Of a stretch of DNA of 63,593 nt, positions 15,958 to 25,364 are shown piece by piece. The stretch's first letter is position 1. The number at the start of each line of letters is the position of its first letter. The stretch lies in contig QCNT01000005.1 in assembly GCA_003213135.1 (NCBI GenBank), positions 1 through 63,593 on the forward strand, written 5' to 3'. This DNA comes from Pelagibacteraceae bacterium AG-426-I15. GTDB lineage: Bacteria > Pseudomonadota > Alphaproteobacteria > Pelagibacterales > Pelagibacteraceae. The notes under the pieces were generated by a model. The model saw only the letters and a list, made by a program, of their open reading frames with translations. It did not search any database and had not been told where the DNA came from. Both the position numbers and the translations under genes were made by a program.

Positions 15958-18090
15958 TTATTTATCCCAAAAGAAATCAGAATTTTTCTTATCTGATTTA
16001 AAAGTTTTATTAATTATATATTTAGCAACCTGAGTAGAATTAAAATGCTTTAAATATTTCATTTTTCCTTTTCTGCCAATAAGTTTCCTTAATTTTTCAT
16101 CTTTACTAATTTTGATTATTTTTTCAGCTAAATCACTGACGTTTTTATAAAAAACCATTTCACTATCATTAAAAAAATCTCTATAAAAAGTTTTCTCATC
16201 AATTAATGTAACAAGGCCATTTCCTATAATTTGTGTAATTCTATCACTACTGTAATATTTAATCGGCTCACCTCTACTAAGATTTAAACCCATTTTTGAA
16301 TTAGATATAGCTTTTAAATAATTGTCTGCCCATACGGGTTGAACGTTGTTAGCACCATAAATATCAAATTTAATATTTGGTGTTATATCCATTAATTTTG
16401 ACACAAAGTTTATTCTTTCATCAAATTTACCTCTTTTTAGTACACCACGATGGACGCCGTGGCTTAATGCGTAAAAAACATCCATGTTACATGATTTGTC
16501 AAAATTATTTAAGGTTTCAAAAGAACTGTCTGATGGGTTTGGAATAAAATGAAAATTTTCCTTATTCTTAATAAAGTGTAAAACTTTTGGTGATGTAGTA
16601 AGAAAATTTTTATCAACATAATCAACTTTGTTAAGAATTCTCTGTTTGTTTTTAACAAAATCAGGCCCTTTTTTATTTAAAGGATCTAAAAACCACTGGG
16701 CTATTTTTAAATTTGGATAATTTTTTTTTAAATCTCTTAATGTCTGTGGAAAAATAGAATCCGCATGACCTAATACCAGCATATCAGGTCTAAAATTATA
16801 ACATGTGTTAATTAACTTATTGTTAAGTTTTTTGGTACCAGATAAATCTCTGTAGTTTTTATAATATTTTTGAATGTCTCTGTCACTAAATTCTAAAACG
16901 CTATGTCCCAAACGAATGAGACCATTATTAATCCTTCGACCAGTATTAAAGTAAAGTCTACCGTCGTGTCTTTCGTTAAAATTAGTAATATGAACTATTC
17001 TTAATTTATCTGCTTTTTTAGGGGTGTTAAATTTATTAGCTGAAAATAATATCTCTTGTCTGTACTTATCTATTAGTTTGCTGCTGTATTTGTGCGTTAA
17101 ATAAAAGTTTTTATAAGCTAATTTTTGATATTCAGATCTCATCACCTTATTTTTTATAAGTTGTTCTATTTTTTTATGTAACTCTTTAGGATTTAATTTT
17201 TTTAATATTATGGCGTTTGTTACTGTCTCGGGAAGGCCTCCTTTATTACTAATAATAACTGCACATGCATTTGCTGAACCCTCAAGACTTGTTCTTCCAA
17301 AAGGCTCGTTCCATCTAGAACAGGCCACAGCAATACTTGTTTTTTTAAAAATATTTAAAACTTTATTATGTTCAAGAAAACCTAAATTTTTTAATCTTTC
17401 ATGATTAAAAGTTATTCTATCTCTTTGTTCATCACCAATAACGATTGCTTGCCAATCTTTATGCTTTTTAAGAATTTTTAATACAGCTGTGCCAAATATA
17501 TCATAACCTTTTGATTTGTTTAATTTACCAACAAAAGTAATCCATTTTTTTTTATTTTTTAGATTTATTTTATTTTTTGATGCTGACTGAAATATAACTA
17601 TTAATTTTTCACTATTTACAGATCCGGCACTTATATTTTCTAAAAACCTTTTTTTTGACCATAGGCTATTAAAAATTATTTTTTCACAAATATCGACTAG
17701 ATATTTACGCTCACTCAAATTTTTTGAACCCGTCATTGTTAGTGGATCGTTGTGAAAATACAAAACAAATTTAGATTTAACGCCTTCGTTAATTAGATAT
17801 TTTAAATAATGGGGTCTATTATGTATTTCAATAATATTGGAAGGATTAGACTTCTCATGTTTGATGAATTCATCCATGTAATTTTCGCTTTGGCTTCCAA
17901 AAAATATTTTTTTTAATTTTATATTTTTATAATTTCTTGAAAATTTTTTTTTATACGAAGTGTTTCCAAAGACTTTTATATTTTTTTTGTATTGACTAAG
18001 CTTTAAAGTGTCGTTGACGAATAACGATACTGCCCCGGGATAATTGGGAGAAAAATTCTCTTTATAGGGTAATAAAATTGAGATTTTCAT
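15958..18090 (-). CDS. Two-domain glycosyltransferase (GT4 plus CgeB-like domain)
   Basis: 710 residues. The first half (about 1-350) is a GT4-like enzyme: ILLPYKENFSPNYPGAV start, ITFVGKLNKSKGYD, and the nucleotide-sugar motif WNEPFGRTSLEGSANACAV followed by SNKGGLPETV. The second half (about 365-700) resembles CgeB/DUF3880-type glycosyltransferases: IVHITNFNERHDGRLYF start, APQWFLDP-like IAQWFLDPLNK, and NLSRGEPIKYYSSDRITQIIGNG. No membrane segment. Probably builds surface polysaccharide; the sugars are unknown. It overlaps the GIY-YIG gene by 4 bp. Confidence 0.85.
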   Translation of the reverse strand: MKISILLPYKENFSPNYPGAVSLFVNDTLKLSQYKKNIKVFGNTSYKKKFSRNYKNIKLKKIFFGSQSENYMDEFIKHEKSNPSNIIEIHNRPHYLKYLINEGVKSKFVLYFHNDPLTMTGSKNLSERKYLVDICEKIIFNSLWSKKRFLENISAGSVNSEKLIVIFQSASKNKINLKNKKKWITFVGKLNKSKGYDIFGTAVLKILKKHKDWQAIVIGDEQRDRITFNHERLKNLGFLEHNKVLNIFKKTSIAVACSRWNEPFGRTSLEGSANACAVIISNKGGLPETVTNAIILKKLNPKELHKKIEQLIKNKVMRSEYQKLAYKNFYLTHKYSSKLIDKYRQEILFSANKFNTPKKADKLRIVHITNFNERHDGRLYFNTGRRINNGLIRLGHSVLEFSDRDIQKYYKNYRDLSGTKKLNNKLINTCYNFRPDMLVLGHADSIFPQTLRDLKKNYPNLKIAQWFLDPLNKKGPDFVKNKQRILNKVDYVDKNFLTTSPKVLHFIKNKENFHFIPNPSDSSFETLNNFDKSCNMDVFYALSHGVHRGVLKRGKFDERINFVSKLMDITPNIKFDIYGANNVQPVWADNYLKAISNSKMGLNLSRGEPIKYYSSDRITQIIGNGLVTLIDEKTFYRDFFNDSEMVFYKNVSDLAEKIIKISKDEKLRKLIGRKGKMKYLKHFNSTQVAKYIINKTFKSDKKNSDFFWDK

Positions 18091-18338
18091 GAATGTCTCT
18101 TTATTATTGAATTTCTTAATCTTCTATTTTTTTTGATGTAGTATTCTCTAGACATAGCATTTCTTTTGTTCTTAAATTTTTCTTTATATATCAATTTCCA
18201 TTTCCTACCACGAGTAAATTTTGCACCTTTTCCATCATTATGTAGTTTTAGCCTATTTTTTAAATTTTTAGTATAACCAACATAAGTAACAAATTTTTTC
18301 TCAAGTGATTTTAAAATATAGATATAAAAAAAGGGCAC
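18087..18338 (-). CDS. GIY-YIG domain protein (YhbQ/UPF0213-like)
   Basis: About 83 residues from a GTG at 18336-18338, giving MPFFYIYILKS; a longer frame opens with TTG at 18359 but the family normally starts here. The domain reads YIYILKS, YVGYTKNLKNRLKLHNDGKGAKFTRGR (written in parts: YVGYTKNLKNRL, then HNDGKGAKFTRGR) and the glutamate in SREYYIKK. Such mini GIY-YIG proteins are often listed as endonucleases but most are untested. It is translationally coupled to the glycosyltransferase. Confidence 0.8.
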   Translation of the reverse strand: MPFFYIYILKSLEKKFVTYVGYTKNLKNRLKLHNDGKGAKFTRGRKWKLIYKEKFKNKRNAMSREYYIKKNRRLRNSIIKRHS

Positions 18339-18374
18339 ACTTTTATTATTTAATAGCAAATTTAATATTTCTAT

Positions 18375-19163
18375 TTAATAACCTTTGCTCTCTTTTGATT
18401 TTATATTTTTAAATTTGCTAACAGCCTCTTTTGCTCCACCTGACATAAATCTTTGATCAGAACCTACAGTTACTAGCTGGAAACCTTTTTTAATCATTTT
18501 ATCTGCATATTCGGCTTTCATATTGTGAATCCCTGCGATTAAATTATTTTTCTTTGCTTTTTCTAATATTTTCATAATTGTGTCGTAGACCTTATCTCCC
18601 TCAGGTTTGTCAAAGCTTGGTTCTTCGCCAATAGCTAAACTTAGATCTGCTGGGCCAATATAAATTCCATTTAAACCAGGAGTGGACATTATAGAGTCAA
18701 GATTGTCTAATGCCTCTTTTGTTTCAATCATAGCAAATTTTAAGATTTCCTCATTTGCATGTTTTCCGTAATCAGCTCCACCATACAGTAAACCTCTAAT
18801 TGGTCCAAAGCTTCTGAATCCTTTTGGTGGATAAAGACATGCTCTAACAAAATTTTCAGCTTCTTTTCTATTGCTAACCATTGGGCAAATTATTCCGTAG
18901 GATCCCGCATCTAAGATCTTCATAATTTGACCCGGCTCATTCCAGTTAACTCTAGCCATAGGAACAACATCTGTTGTTGATATAGCTTGCAACATCTGTA
19001 AGCTGTTAGGGTAATCAACAACACCGTGTTGCATATCAATAGTTAGTGAATCCCATCCTTGACTTGCCATTACTTCTGCTGAAAAAGAATTAGGTATTTG
19101 AAGCCAACCATTAATAGCTGCTTTGCCTTCAGCAAAAATTTTTTTGAGTTTGTTTTTTCTCAT
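18375..19163 (-). CDS. HpcH/HpaI-family class II aldolase
   Basis: 262 residues, typical family length. Motifs: TIDMQHGVVDY (catalytic-site histidine), ARVNWNEPGQI, GAYGIICPMV-like SYGIICPMVSN, MIETKEALDNL (metal-binding glutamate) and IYIGPADLSLAIG (metal-binding aspartate). The family cleaves 2-keto-3-deoxy sugar acids and related hydroxy-keto acids to pyruvate plus an aldehyde. It is adjacent to an aldehyde dehydrogenase (they share one base) and near the inositol genes, so it may act late in that pathway; the exact substrate is not decidable. Confidence 0.88.
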   Translation of the reverse strand: MRKNKLKKIFAEGKAAINGWLQIPNSFSAEVMASQGWDSLTIDMQHGVVDYPNSLQMLQAISTTDVVPMARVNWNEPGQIMKILDAGSYGIICPMVSNRKEAENFVRACLYPPKGFRSFGPIRGLLYGGADYGKHANEEILKFAMIETKEALDNLDSIMSTPGLNGIYIGPADLSLAIGEEPSFDKPEGDKVYDTIMKILEKAKKNNLIAGIHNMKAEYADKMIKKGFQLVTVGSDQRFMSGGAKEAVSKFKNIKSKESKGY

Positions 19164-20605
19164 TAACCAGAAAGACCAAGGTGAGTATATTTAATATTCA
19201 AATAATCTTTAATTCCAACTGAACCACCTTCTCTGCCATAACCAGTTTGCTTAATGCCACCAAAAGGTGTTTCTGCAGTAGCAACTACAGGAGTATTAAC
19301 TGCTACAACACCTGTTTCTAATTGTTCGGATGCTTTAAATGCTTTTTCCATAGAATTAGTACAAATATATCCAGCTAAACCACAATCATGTTTATTAGCT
19401 CTTTTAATAACTTCATCGAAATTTTTAAATGTGGTAATTGCGGTAATAGGACCAAATGGTTCCTCGGTCATGACTGTAAAATCATCTTTTACATTGTCTA
19501 TTATTGTTGGTTCAAAGAAATATCCTTTATTAAAACCAGCTGGTCTTTTTCCGCCGTAAAGAACTTTGCCGCCTTCTTTTTTTGTTTGTTCAACTAATTT
19601 TTCAATTTCTTCTAATCTTTTTTTTGTTGTGATCGGTCCAAGATTTGTTCCCTCTTTCATTCCGTCACCTAATTTAAGTTTTTTTGTTTTCTCTATAAAA
19701 GTTTTTGCAAATTCATTTTTTTTACTTTCATGAATATAAAATCTACTTGGTGATATACATACCTGTCCATTGTTTCTGTATTTAGATGTAATTGCCATAT
19801 CTGTTACTTTATCAATATTAGAGTCTTCAAAAACAATAAATGGCGCATGACCACTTAATTCCATAGTTACTCTTTGAACTTTGTCGGCTGCCTTTTTAAG
19901 TATTAACTTCCCAACTCTAGTAGAGCCGGTAATCGATACTTTTTTTACAATGTTTGAAGATATTAGTTCGTTTGAAACTTGCTCGGGATCTCCAGATAAG
20001 AGATTAACTACACCTGGAGGTATGCCTGCATCATTGATAATATTCATTAATTCCATAACTGCGCCCGGAGTAATTACATCTGGTTTTACAATTACAGAAC
20101 ATCCAGCTGCTAATGCTGTTGAAATTTTTCTTGCAGCCAGAATAATCGGAAAATTCCATGGTATAAGCGCAGCTACAACGCCAACAGGCTGGTAAATTAC
20201 CTGAACTCTAGTATCTTCGAATCTGCTTTCTACGGTCTGACCAAATATTCTTTTTGTTTCCTCTGCATTCCATTCAAAAATATCTGCAGCTCCACCAACC
20301 TCGCCTTCACCTTCGACTAAAGGTTTGCCGACTTCCAAAGCAAGCCATTTAGCCAAATCTTTTTTTCTTTCTCTCATTAAATCAGCAATTTTTCTTATTT
20401 TATAAGATCTTTGCCATGCTGGGGTTTTTTTCCAAATTTGAAATCCCTTTTCAGAAGACTTTAATGCTTTTTGAACATCATTTTTCGTAGCTTTAGATGC
20501 TTTACCAATAATCTCTTCTGTAGCTGGATTTATAACTTCGTAAGTTTCATTTTTTTCTGAGGGTTGCCATTTTCCGTCTATGAATTGACCAAATTTTGAG
20601 TACAT
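19163..20605 (-). CDS. NAD(P)-dependent aldehyde dehydrogenase (semialdehyde type)
   Basis: 480 residues. Motifs: IPWNFPIILAARKI, VKPDVITPGAV, SITGSTRVGK (Rossmann), MELSGHAPFIV (catalytic glutamate, with S instead of the usual G in ELGG) and NGQVCISPSRFY (catalytic cysteine). The layout fits succinate-semialdehyde or lactaldehyde dehydrogenases rather than CoA-acylating methylmalonate-semialdehyde dehydrogenase (IolA). It precedes the aldolase and diverges from iolD across a 59-bp promoter region. It probably oxidises an aldehyde made by the aldolase or by inositol breakdown. Confidence 0.88.
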   Translation of the reverse strand: MYSKFGQFIDGKWQPSEKNETYEVINPATEEIIGKASKATKNDVQKALKSSEKGFQIWKKTPAWQRSYKIRKIADLMRERKKDLAKWLALEVGKPLVEGEGEVGGAADIFEWNAEETKRIFGQTVESRFEDTRVQVIYQPVGVVAALIPWNFPIILAARKISTALAAGCSVIVKPDVITPGAVMELMNIINDAGIPPGVVNLLSGDPEQVSNELISSNIVKKVSITGSTRVGKLILKKAADKVQRVTMELSGHAPFIVFEDSNIDKVTDMAITSKYRNNGQVCISPSRFYIHESKKNEFAKTFIEKTKKLKLGDGMKEGTNLGPITTKKRLEEIEKLVEQTKKEGGKVLYGGKRPAGFNKGYFFEPTIIDNVKDDFTVMTEEPFGPITAITTFKNFDEVIKRANKHDCGLAGYICTNSMEKAFKASEQLETGVVAVNTPVVATAETPFGGIKQTGYGREGGSVGIKDYLNIKYTHLGLSG

Positions 20606-20664
20606 TATTTAAATTTATATTGCTAATAAGCACAATATTTCCTAGGTTTCACTTTAAATAATTT

Positions 20665-22509
20665 ATGAAAAAAATTCAACTAACTTGTGCACATGCTATC
20701 GTTAAATATCTAATATCTCAAAAAATATTAGTCGATGGTAAAAAATTACCTCTTTTTGCGGGTGCTTTTGGAATTTTTGGGCATGGAAATGTGGCTTGTC
20801 TTGGTCAGGCTTTAGAGGAAAGTAAAAATGAACTTCCTACGTGGAGGGGCCATCACGAACAAAATATGGCACTCACTGGAATTGCGTTTTCTAGAGCAAA
20901 AAGAAGAAAACAAATTTTTATAGCAACAAGTTCAGTGGGCCCTGGATCAACTAATATGCTTACTGCAGCTGCTGTAGCAATGAGTAATAGATTACCAATA
21001 TTATTTTTACCTGGTGACACATACGCAAGTAGAATGCCAGATCCTGTCTTGCAACAAGTTGAACATTTTAACAATCCAAACACTTCACAAAATGATGCTT
21101 TTAAATACGTAACTAGATATTTTGATAGGGTAACAAGGCCAGAGCAAATACTTCAAACACTGCCGCAAGCTATACAAACAATGATAGATCCTGCAGATTG
21201 TGGGCCGGCCTGCATCTCATTATCACAAGATGTTCAAGGAGAAACTTTTAATTATCCAGAAGAATTTTTTAAAGAAAAGATTCATGCGATACGAAGACCA
21301 AGACCCGATGATTATCAAATCAAACAGGCTGCTGATTTAATAAAAAAATCAAAAAATCCAATAATAATTGCAGGTGGTGGAATTTTTTATTCAGATGCAA
21401 TGAATGAACTGAGTCAATTTGCTAAAAAACATAATATACCAACAGCACAAACTGTAATGGGTTACTCAACTATGAAAATGAATGATCCATATTTTTTAGG
21501 TGCTATTGGTGGTTTTGGAGGCAAAGCACCAAATGATTTTATAAAAAAAACAGATTTAGCAATTGCCATTGGAACGAAACTAGCTGACTTTACAACGGGA
21601 TCTTGGGCAAATTTTGAAAATCCGAATTTTAAATTAGTTTCTATTAATGTATCAAGATTCGATGCAAACAAGCATATGGCTCAATCAATAATTGGTGATG
21701 CAAAAGTTAGTCTGCAAGATCTTACGCTATCATTAGATAATTGGAGAGCTCCAGAAGATTGGCACAAAGAATCAAGAAATGCAGTTCAATCATGGTATAC
21801 CTATTTGGAAAAGGAGAGTGGTCCAACAAATCAAAAATTGCCTTCGTATGCTCATGTAGCTGGAGCTATATACAGAAAATCAGATCCATCAGATATAGCC
21901 GTCACAGCAGCTGGAGGTTTAGTCGGAGAAGTTTTGCAAGTGTGGAGGCCAAGAGAATTAAATACACACGAAACTGAATGGGGTTTTAGTTGTATGAGTT
22001 ACGAGATTTCAGGAGCCTTAGGAATTAAGATGGCTAATCCAAAAAAAGAAGTTATTGCTTTTGTTGGTGATGGATCTTACTTGCTTTATAATTCAGACAT
22101 TTATAGTTCAGTTTTAACAAATCATAAATTAATTATAGTTGTTTGCGACAATGGAGGTCATGCTGTAATTAATAGATTACAACTTTATAAAGGTGGAAAA
22201 GAGTTTAATTGTTTGTTTGAAAGTTCAAAAGTAGATAATATAAAAAAAATTGATTTCGCTAAACATGCTGAGAGCTTAGGTGCAACAGGTGAAAATGTTA
22301 ATTCAATAAGTGAACTCGAACAAGCATTTGTAAGAGCAAAAAAATCAAAATCAACATACGTTATATCTATTAAAACAGATGGTTATAAATGGCTAGAAGG
22401 TTCGGCTTACTGGGAAAGTCCTACATTAACAAAACCATCAACAAAGGAAAATGAGAGAGCTTTAAAAGAACACCTTCAAGGAAAATCTAAACAAAGACAA
22501 GGTGTTTAA
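20665..22509 (+). CDS. iolD: 3D-(3,5/4)-trihydroxycyclohexane-1,2-dione hydrolase (IolD)
   Basis: 614 residues, TPP enzyme with the three-domain acetolactate-synthase architecture. The N-terminal catalytic glutamate is in WRGHHEQNMA; the FGIFGHGNVACLG and TSSVGPGSTNM motifs are characteristic of IolD; the TPP-Mg motif begins GDGSYLLYNSD and ends with CDNGGHA. It opens the ring of the diketo intermediate in inositol catabolism. It is followed after 5 nt by an oxidoreductase gene and diverges from the aldehyde dehydrogenase. Confidence 0.95.
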   Translation: MKKIQLTCAHAIVKYLISQKILVDGKKLPLFAGAFGIFGHGNVACLGQALEESKNELPTWRGHHEQNMALTGIAFSRAKRRKQIFIATSSVGPGSTNMLTAAAVAMSNRLPILFLPGDTYASRMPDPVLQQVEHFNNPNTSQNDAFKYVTRYFDRVTRPEQILQTLPQAIQTMIDPADCGPACISLSQDVQGETFNYPEEFFKEKIHAIRRPRPDDYQIKQAADLIKKSKNPIIIAGGGIFYSDAMNELSQFAKKHNIPTAQTVMGYSTMKMNDPYFLGAIGGFGGKAPNDFIKKTDLAIAIGTKLADFTTGSWANFENPNFKLVSINVSRFDANKHMAQSIIGDAKVSLQDLTLSLDNWRAPEDWHKESRNAVQSWYTYLEKESGPTNQKLPSYAHVAGAIYRKSDPSDIAVTAAGGLVGEVLQVWRPRELNTHETEWGFSCMSYEISGALGIKMANPKKEVIAFVGDGSYLLYNSDIYSSVLTNHKLIIVVCDNGGHAVINRLQLYKGGKEFNCLFESSKVDNIKKIDFAKHAESLGATGENVNSISELEQAFVRAKKSKSTYVISIKTDGYKWLEGSAYWESPTLTKPSTKENERALKEHLQGKSKQRQGV

Positions 22510-22514
22510 TTTCT

Positions 22515-23672
22515 ATGGGCAAAGTATTTAAGGTTGGTCTTATTGGTTGTGGACATATTGCTGAAACTTATTTTAGAGCACATAAGTATTTTAATAATTT
22601 TAAGATAATAAAGTGTGCAGATATTAATCATTTGGCTGCGAAAAAATGTGCTTTAATTTATAAAATACAAGCTCTTAGTGTAAAAGATTTACTTAAAGAT
22701 AAAGAAATAGAAATTATATTAAATCTCACTGTACCTAAATCTCATTATGAAGTGTCTAAAAAAGCTCTTTTGCATAATAAGCATGTTTATACAGAAAAAC
22801 CTATGGCGATTAGTATAGAACATGGAAAAAAACTTTTAAGAATTGCAAAAAAGAAAAAATTATATATTGGAAATGCCCCTGATACATTTTTAGGTGGCGG
22901 TAACCAAAAATCAAAAGAATTATTAGAAAATAACTTTATTGGAAAAATTAATTTGGGAAACATCATTTTTGCTTATCCTGGTGTTCAATCTTATCACCCA
23001 AATCCAGAACCATGGTTTGCAAAAAAAGAAGGTGGCCCTGTTATAGATATGGGTCCTTATTATTTAACTGCATTAGTGAATTTACTGGGTCCCGCCAAAC
23101 AGGTTTGGGGGAGTTTGATGTGGAATAAAAAAAAAAGAATAATAGGTATTGGCCCTAGAAAAGGAAAATCAATTAAAGTGCTTTCTCCAACAACTTATCT
23201 GGGAACAATATTTTTTAAGAATAAAACAATAATAAGATTCACGCTATCATTTGATGTTATAGCTCATCATAGAAATCATATAGAACTATATGGAGAAAAA
23301 GGATCAATTTTAGTACCAGATCCAAATATGTTTGGTGGATCTGTCTTTACATGTAAAAGACTTGGCGGTGTTTGGAAGGAGCACAAAACTAATAAAATGC
23401 CTCTTGGTAAAATAAATATACGCGAGAAAAGTCTGAGAGCAAATGAGGCTCCTATAAATGCTAATTATAGAGGAGTGGGTTTAGCTGAAATGGCCTATTG
23501 CATTAAAAATAATATAAAACATAGATGTAATGGCGAATTATCATTTCATGTATTAGATATAATACAATCAATTATGAAAGCTGCAAAAAAAAGAAGAAGA
23601 ATAAATATTAAATCTACTTGTAAAATTCCTAAAAGATTTACTTCTCTTGAAATAAAAAAAATACTTAAATAA
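22515..23672 (+). CDS. Gfo/Idh/MocA-family oxidoreductase
   Basis: 385 residues. Rossmann motif GLIGCGHIAETYFRAHKYF, the catalytic-lysine motif YTEKPMAIS and the second-domain motif GGPVIDMGPYYLTALVNLLG are clear. The last part is strongly basic. It is downstream of iolD in one transcript and convergent with the ROK kinase (8-bp overlap). A role on an inositol isomer or an inositol-derived sugar acid is likely by context, distinct from the IolG encoded at 27573-28520. Confidence 0.88.
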   Translation: MGKVFKVGLIGCGHIAETYFRAHKYFNNFKIIKCADINHLAAKKCALIYKIQALSVKDLLKDKEIEIILNLTVPKSHYEVSKKALLHNKHVYTEKPMAISIEHGKKLLRIAKKKKLYIGNAPDTFLGGGNQKSKELLENNFIGKINLGNIIFAYPGVQSYHPNPEPWFAKKEGGPVIDMGPYYLTALVNLLGPAKQVWGSLMWNKKKRIIGIGPRKGKSIKVLSPTTYLGTIFFKNKTIIRFTLSFDVIAHHRNHIELYGEKGSILVPDPNMFGGSVFTCKRLGGVWKEHKTNKMPLGKINIREKSLRANEAPINANYRGVGLAEMAYCIKNNIKHRCNGELSFHVLDIIQSIMKAAKKRRRINIKSTCKIPKRFTSLEIKKILK

Positions 23673-24570
23673 GATTTTGTCTTCCAAGTAAAGCTGCACC
23701 TCTAACTCCGCTTGAATCTCCATAAATTGGTTTTAAAAAAACTGTTTTAAGATTTTTTTCATTAAGGTATTTGGATGTAATTAATTTAATTTCGTCTAAA
23801 AAATCAATTTCATTAGAAACACCGCCTCCGAAAACTATAGCATCAGGGTCAATTGTACTTACAATTATAACTAAGCTTCGCGCTAAATAATCTTTATATT
23901 TGTTTATAAAATCAACGGTATTCTTTTCATTATTTCGATATTCAGAAAAAATTTCCTTTGCGGTTAAATTTCTTTTAAATAATAAATTATAATTTTTTTC
24001 AATAGATTTTCCTGATAGGTAACCCTCAATTCGTTTACTAAAATCAAAAGACTCTGAGTGTTGTATGTTTGAAGTAATTTCTTTTAATGGCATTTGATTT
24101 AAACTCCACTCTCCACCTAAACCGTTGGCACCAGAAACAATTTTTTTATTTATAACCAGGCCCCCACCACATCCTGAGCCTAATATAATGCCAAAAACAC
24201 TATTATAATGTCTTGCTGCGCCATCTACGGCTTCTGATAAGCTGAAGCAATTTGCATCATTTTCTGAAAAAATATCATTTTTTATTTTTTTTTTTAATTC
24301 TTTAATTAAATTTTTGTTGTTCAACCATTGAGAATTATGAGCATTTTTAATCACCCCAGTTGAGCTATTTAAATTACCAGGATGACAAATACCGACTACA
24401 AAATTTGAATTATATTTAATTTCTAAATCTTTAATTATGCTAGTAATTGTTTTGATTGTATCATCAAAATTTTTTGGGGTTTCAGATCTTTTTCTTTCTA
24501 ATTCTTTATTTTTATGGTCGAGCAAAATATATTCAATTTTAGTTGCGCCTAAGTCTATACCAATTTGCAT
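23665..24570 (-). CDS. ROK-family sugar kinase without the zinc motif
   Basis: 301 residues. ATP/phosphate motif IGIDLGATKIEYILLD, sugar-binding region VGICHPGNLNSSTG, catalytic aspartate in SENDANCFSLSEAV, GSGCGGGLV and a late IVFGGGVSNEID. The ROK signature normally continues G-E-x-G-H then a C-x-C-G-x-x-G-C zinc site; here it reads GGEWSLNQM and no such cysteine cluster follows. It shares one base with the ABC ATPase gene, so it is the last gene of the inositol transport operon. It may phosphorylate an imported or ring-opened sugar; specificity is open. Confidence 0.88.
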   Translation of the reverse strand: MQIGIDLGATKIEYILLDHKNKELERKRSETPKNFDDTIKTITSIIKDLEIKYNSNFVVGICHPGNLNSSTGVIKNAHNSQWLNNKNLIKELKKKIKNDIFSENDANCFSLSEAVDGAARHYNSVFGIILGSGCGGGLVINKKIVSGANGLGGEWSLNQMPLKEITSNIQHSESFDFSKRIEGYLSGKSIEKNYNLLFKRNLTAKEIFSEYRNNEKNTVDFINKYKDYLARSLVIIVSTIDPDAIVFGGGVSNEIDFLDEIKLITSKYLNEKNLKTVFLKPIYGDSSGVRGAALLGRQNLI

Positions 24571-25364
24571 TAATTTTTCGAAGTTCTATCGATCTCTTTT
24601 AGTTCAACCTCTAACTTATCTAACTCCTCACCACCAGCCATCATACCTAAAAGTTTTTCTCTAGATAAGTCTTTCTTGTCAAAAGTTCCCATACTTTTTC
24701 CTCTATTCAAAATTGTAAAGCTGTTACCTACTGGGTATGCATGATGCACGTTGTGTGTAATTAAAATTACACCCAATCCTGATGAGGCGGCCTTTACAAT
24801 ATATTTTAATACAACAGAAGCCTGGTGAACACCTAGAGCAGAAGTTGGTTCGTCAAGAATCAAAACCTTTGCTCCAAAATATATTGCCCTTGAAATAGCC
24901 AAGCATTGTCTTTCGCCACCAGACATAGTTCCCACTGCTTGAGATGGATCTCTTACATCAATTCCAATTTGTCCCATTCTTTCAGATGCTATGTTATTAG
25001 CTTTTTGAACATCAAAAGTTTTAAATGGTCCAAAACCCTTCATTGGTTCTCTTCCCATAAAAAAATTTCTAGTCACACTCATTAAAGATACAAGAGCTAA
25101 ATCTTGATAAACTGTTGCTATACCAAGGTCTAAAGCATCTCGTGGCGAGTCAAATACCGTTTGTTTTCCATCAACTATAATTTCTCCCTCATCTGGTTTG
25201 TGAACGCCTGATAATGTTTTTATTAATGTTGATTTGCCCGCACCATTATCGCCAAGTAAACACATGATTTGACCCTTTTTAATATGCATAGTTACATCTT
25301 TTAGAGCTATAACAGACCCAAAAAATTTACTTATATTATTAAATTCAACTAAATTATTTGACAT
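24570..25364 (-). CDS. Sugar ABC transporter ATP-binding protein (single-domain, FrcA type)
   Basis: 264 residues with one nucleotide-binding domain: Walker [18 protein letters not shown]-loop VYQDLALV, signature [11 protein letters not shown], Walker [13 protein letters not shown] and the switch H in ITHNVHHA. Ribose-type systems usually have a tandem ATPase of about 500 residues; this short form is like FrcA. Shares single bases with the permease and kinase genes. It energises import with the permease and binding protein upstream. Confidence 0.94.
   Translation of the reverse strand: MSNNLVEFNNISKFFGSVIALKDVTMHIKKGQIMCLLGDNGAGKSTLIKTLSGVHKPDEGEIIVDGKQTVFDSPRDALDLGIATVYQDLALVSLMSVTRNFFMGREPMKGFGPFKTFDVQKANNIASERMGQIGIDVRDPSQAVGTMSGGERQCLAISRAIYFGAKVLILDEPTSALGVHQASVVLKYIVKAASSGLGVILITHNVHHAYPVGNSFTILNRGKSMGTFDKKDLSREKLLGMMAGGEELDKLEVELKEIDRTSKN

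Noticed and set aside
19163-20605. Calling the aldehyde dehydrogenase IolA (CoA-acylating)
   Set aside because: Its glutamate motif MELSGHAPF and cysteine motif fit the non-acylating NAD(P) semialdehyde type.
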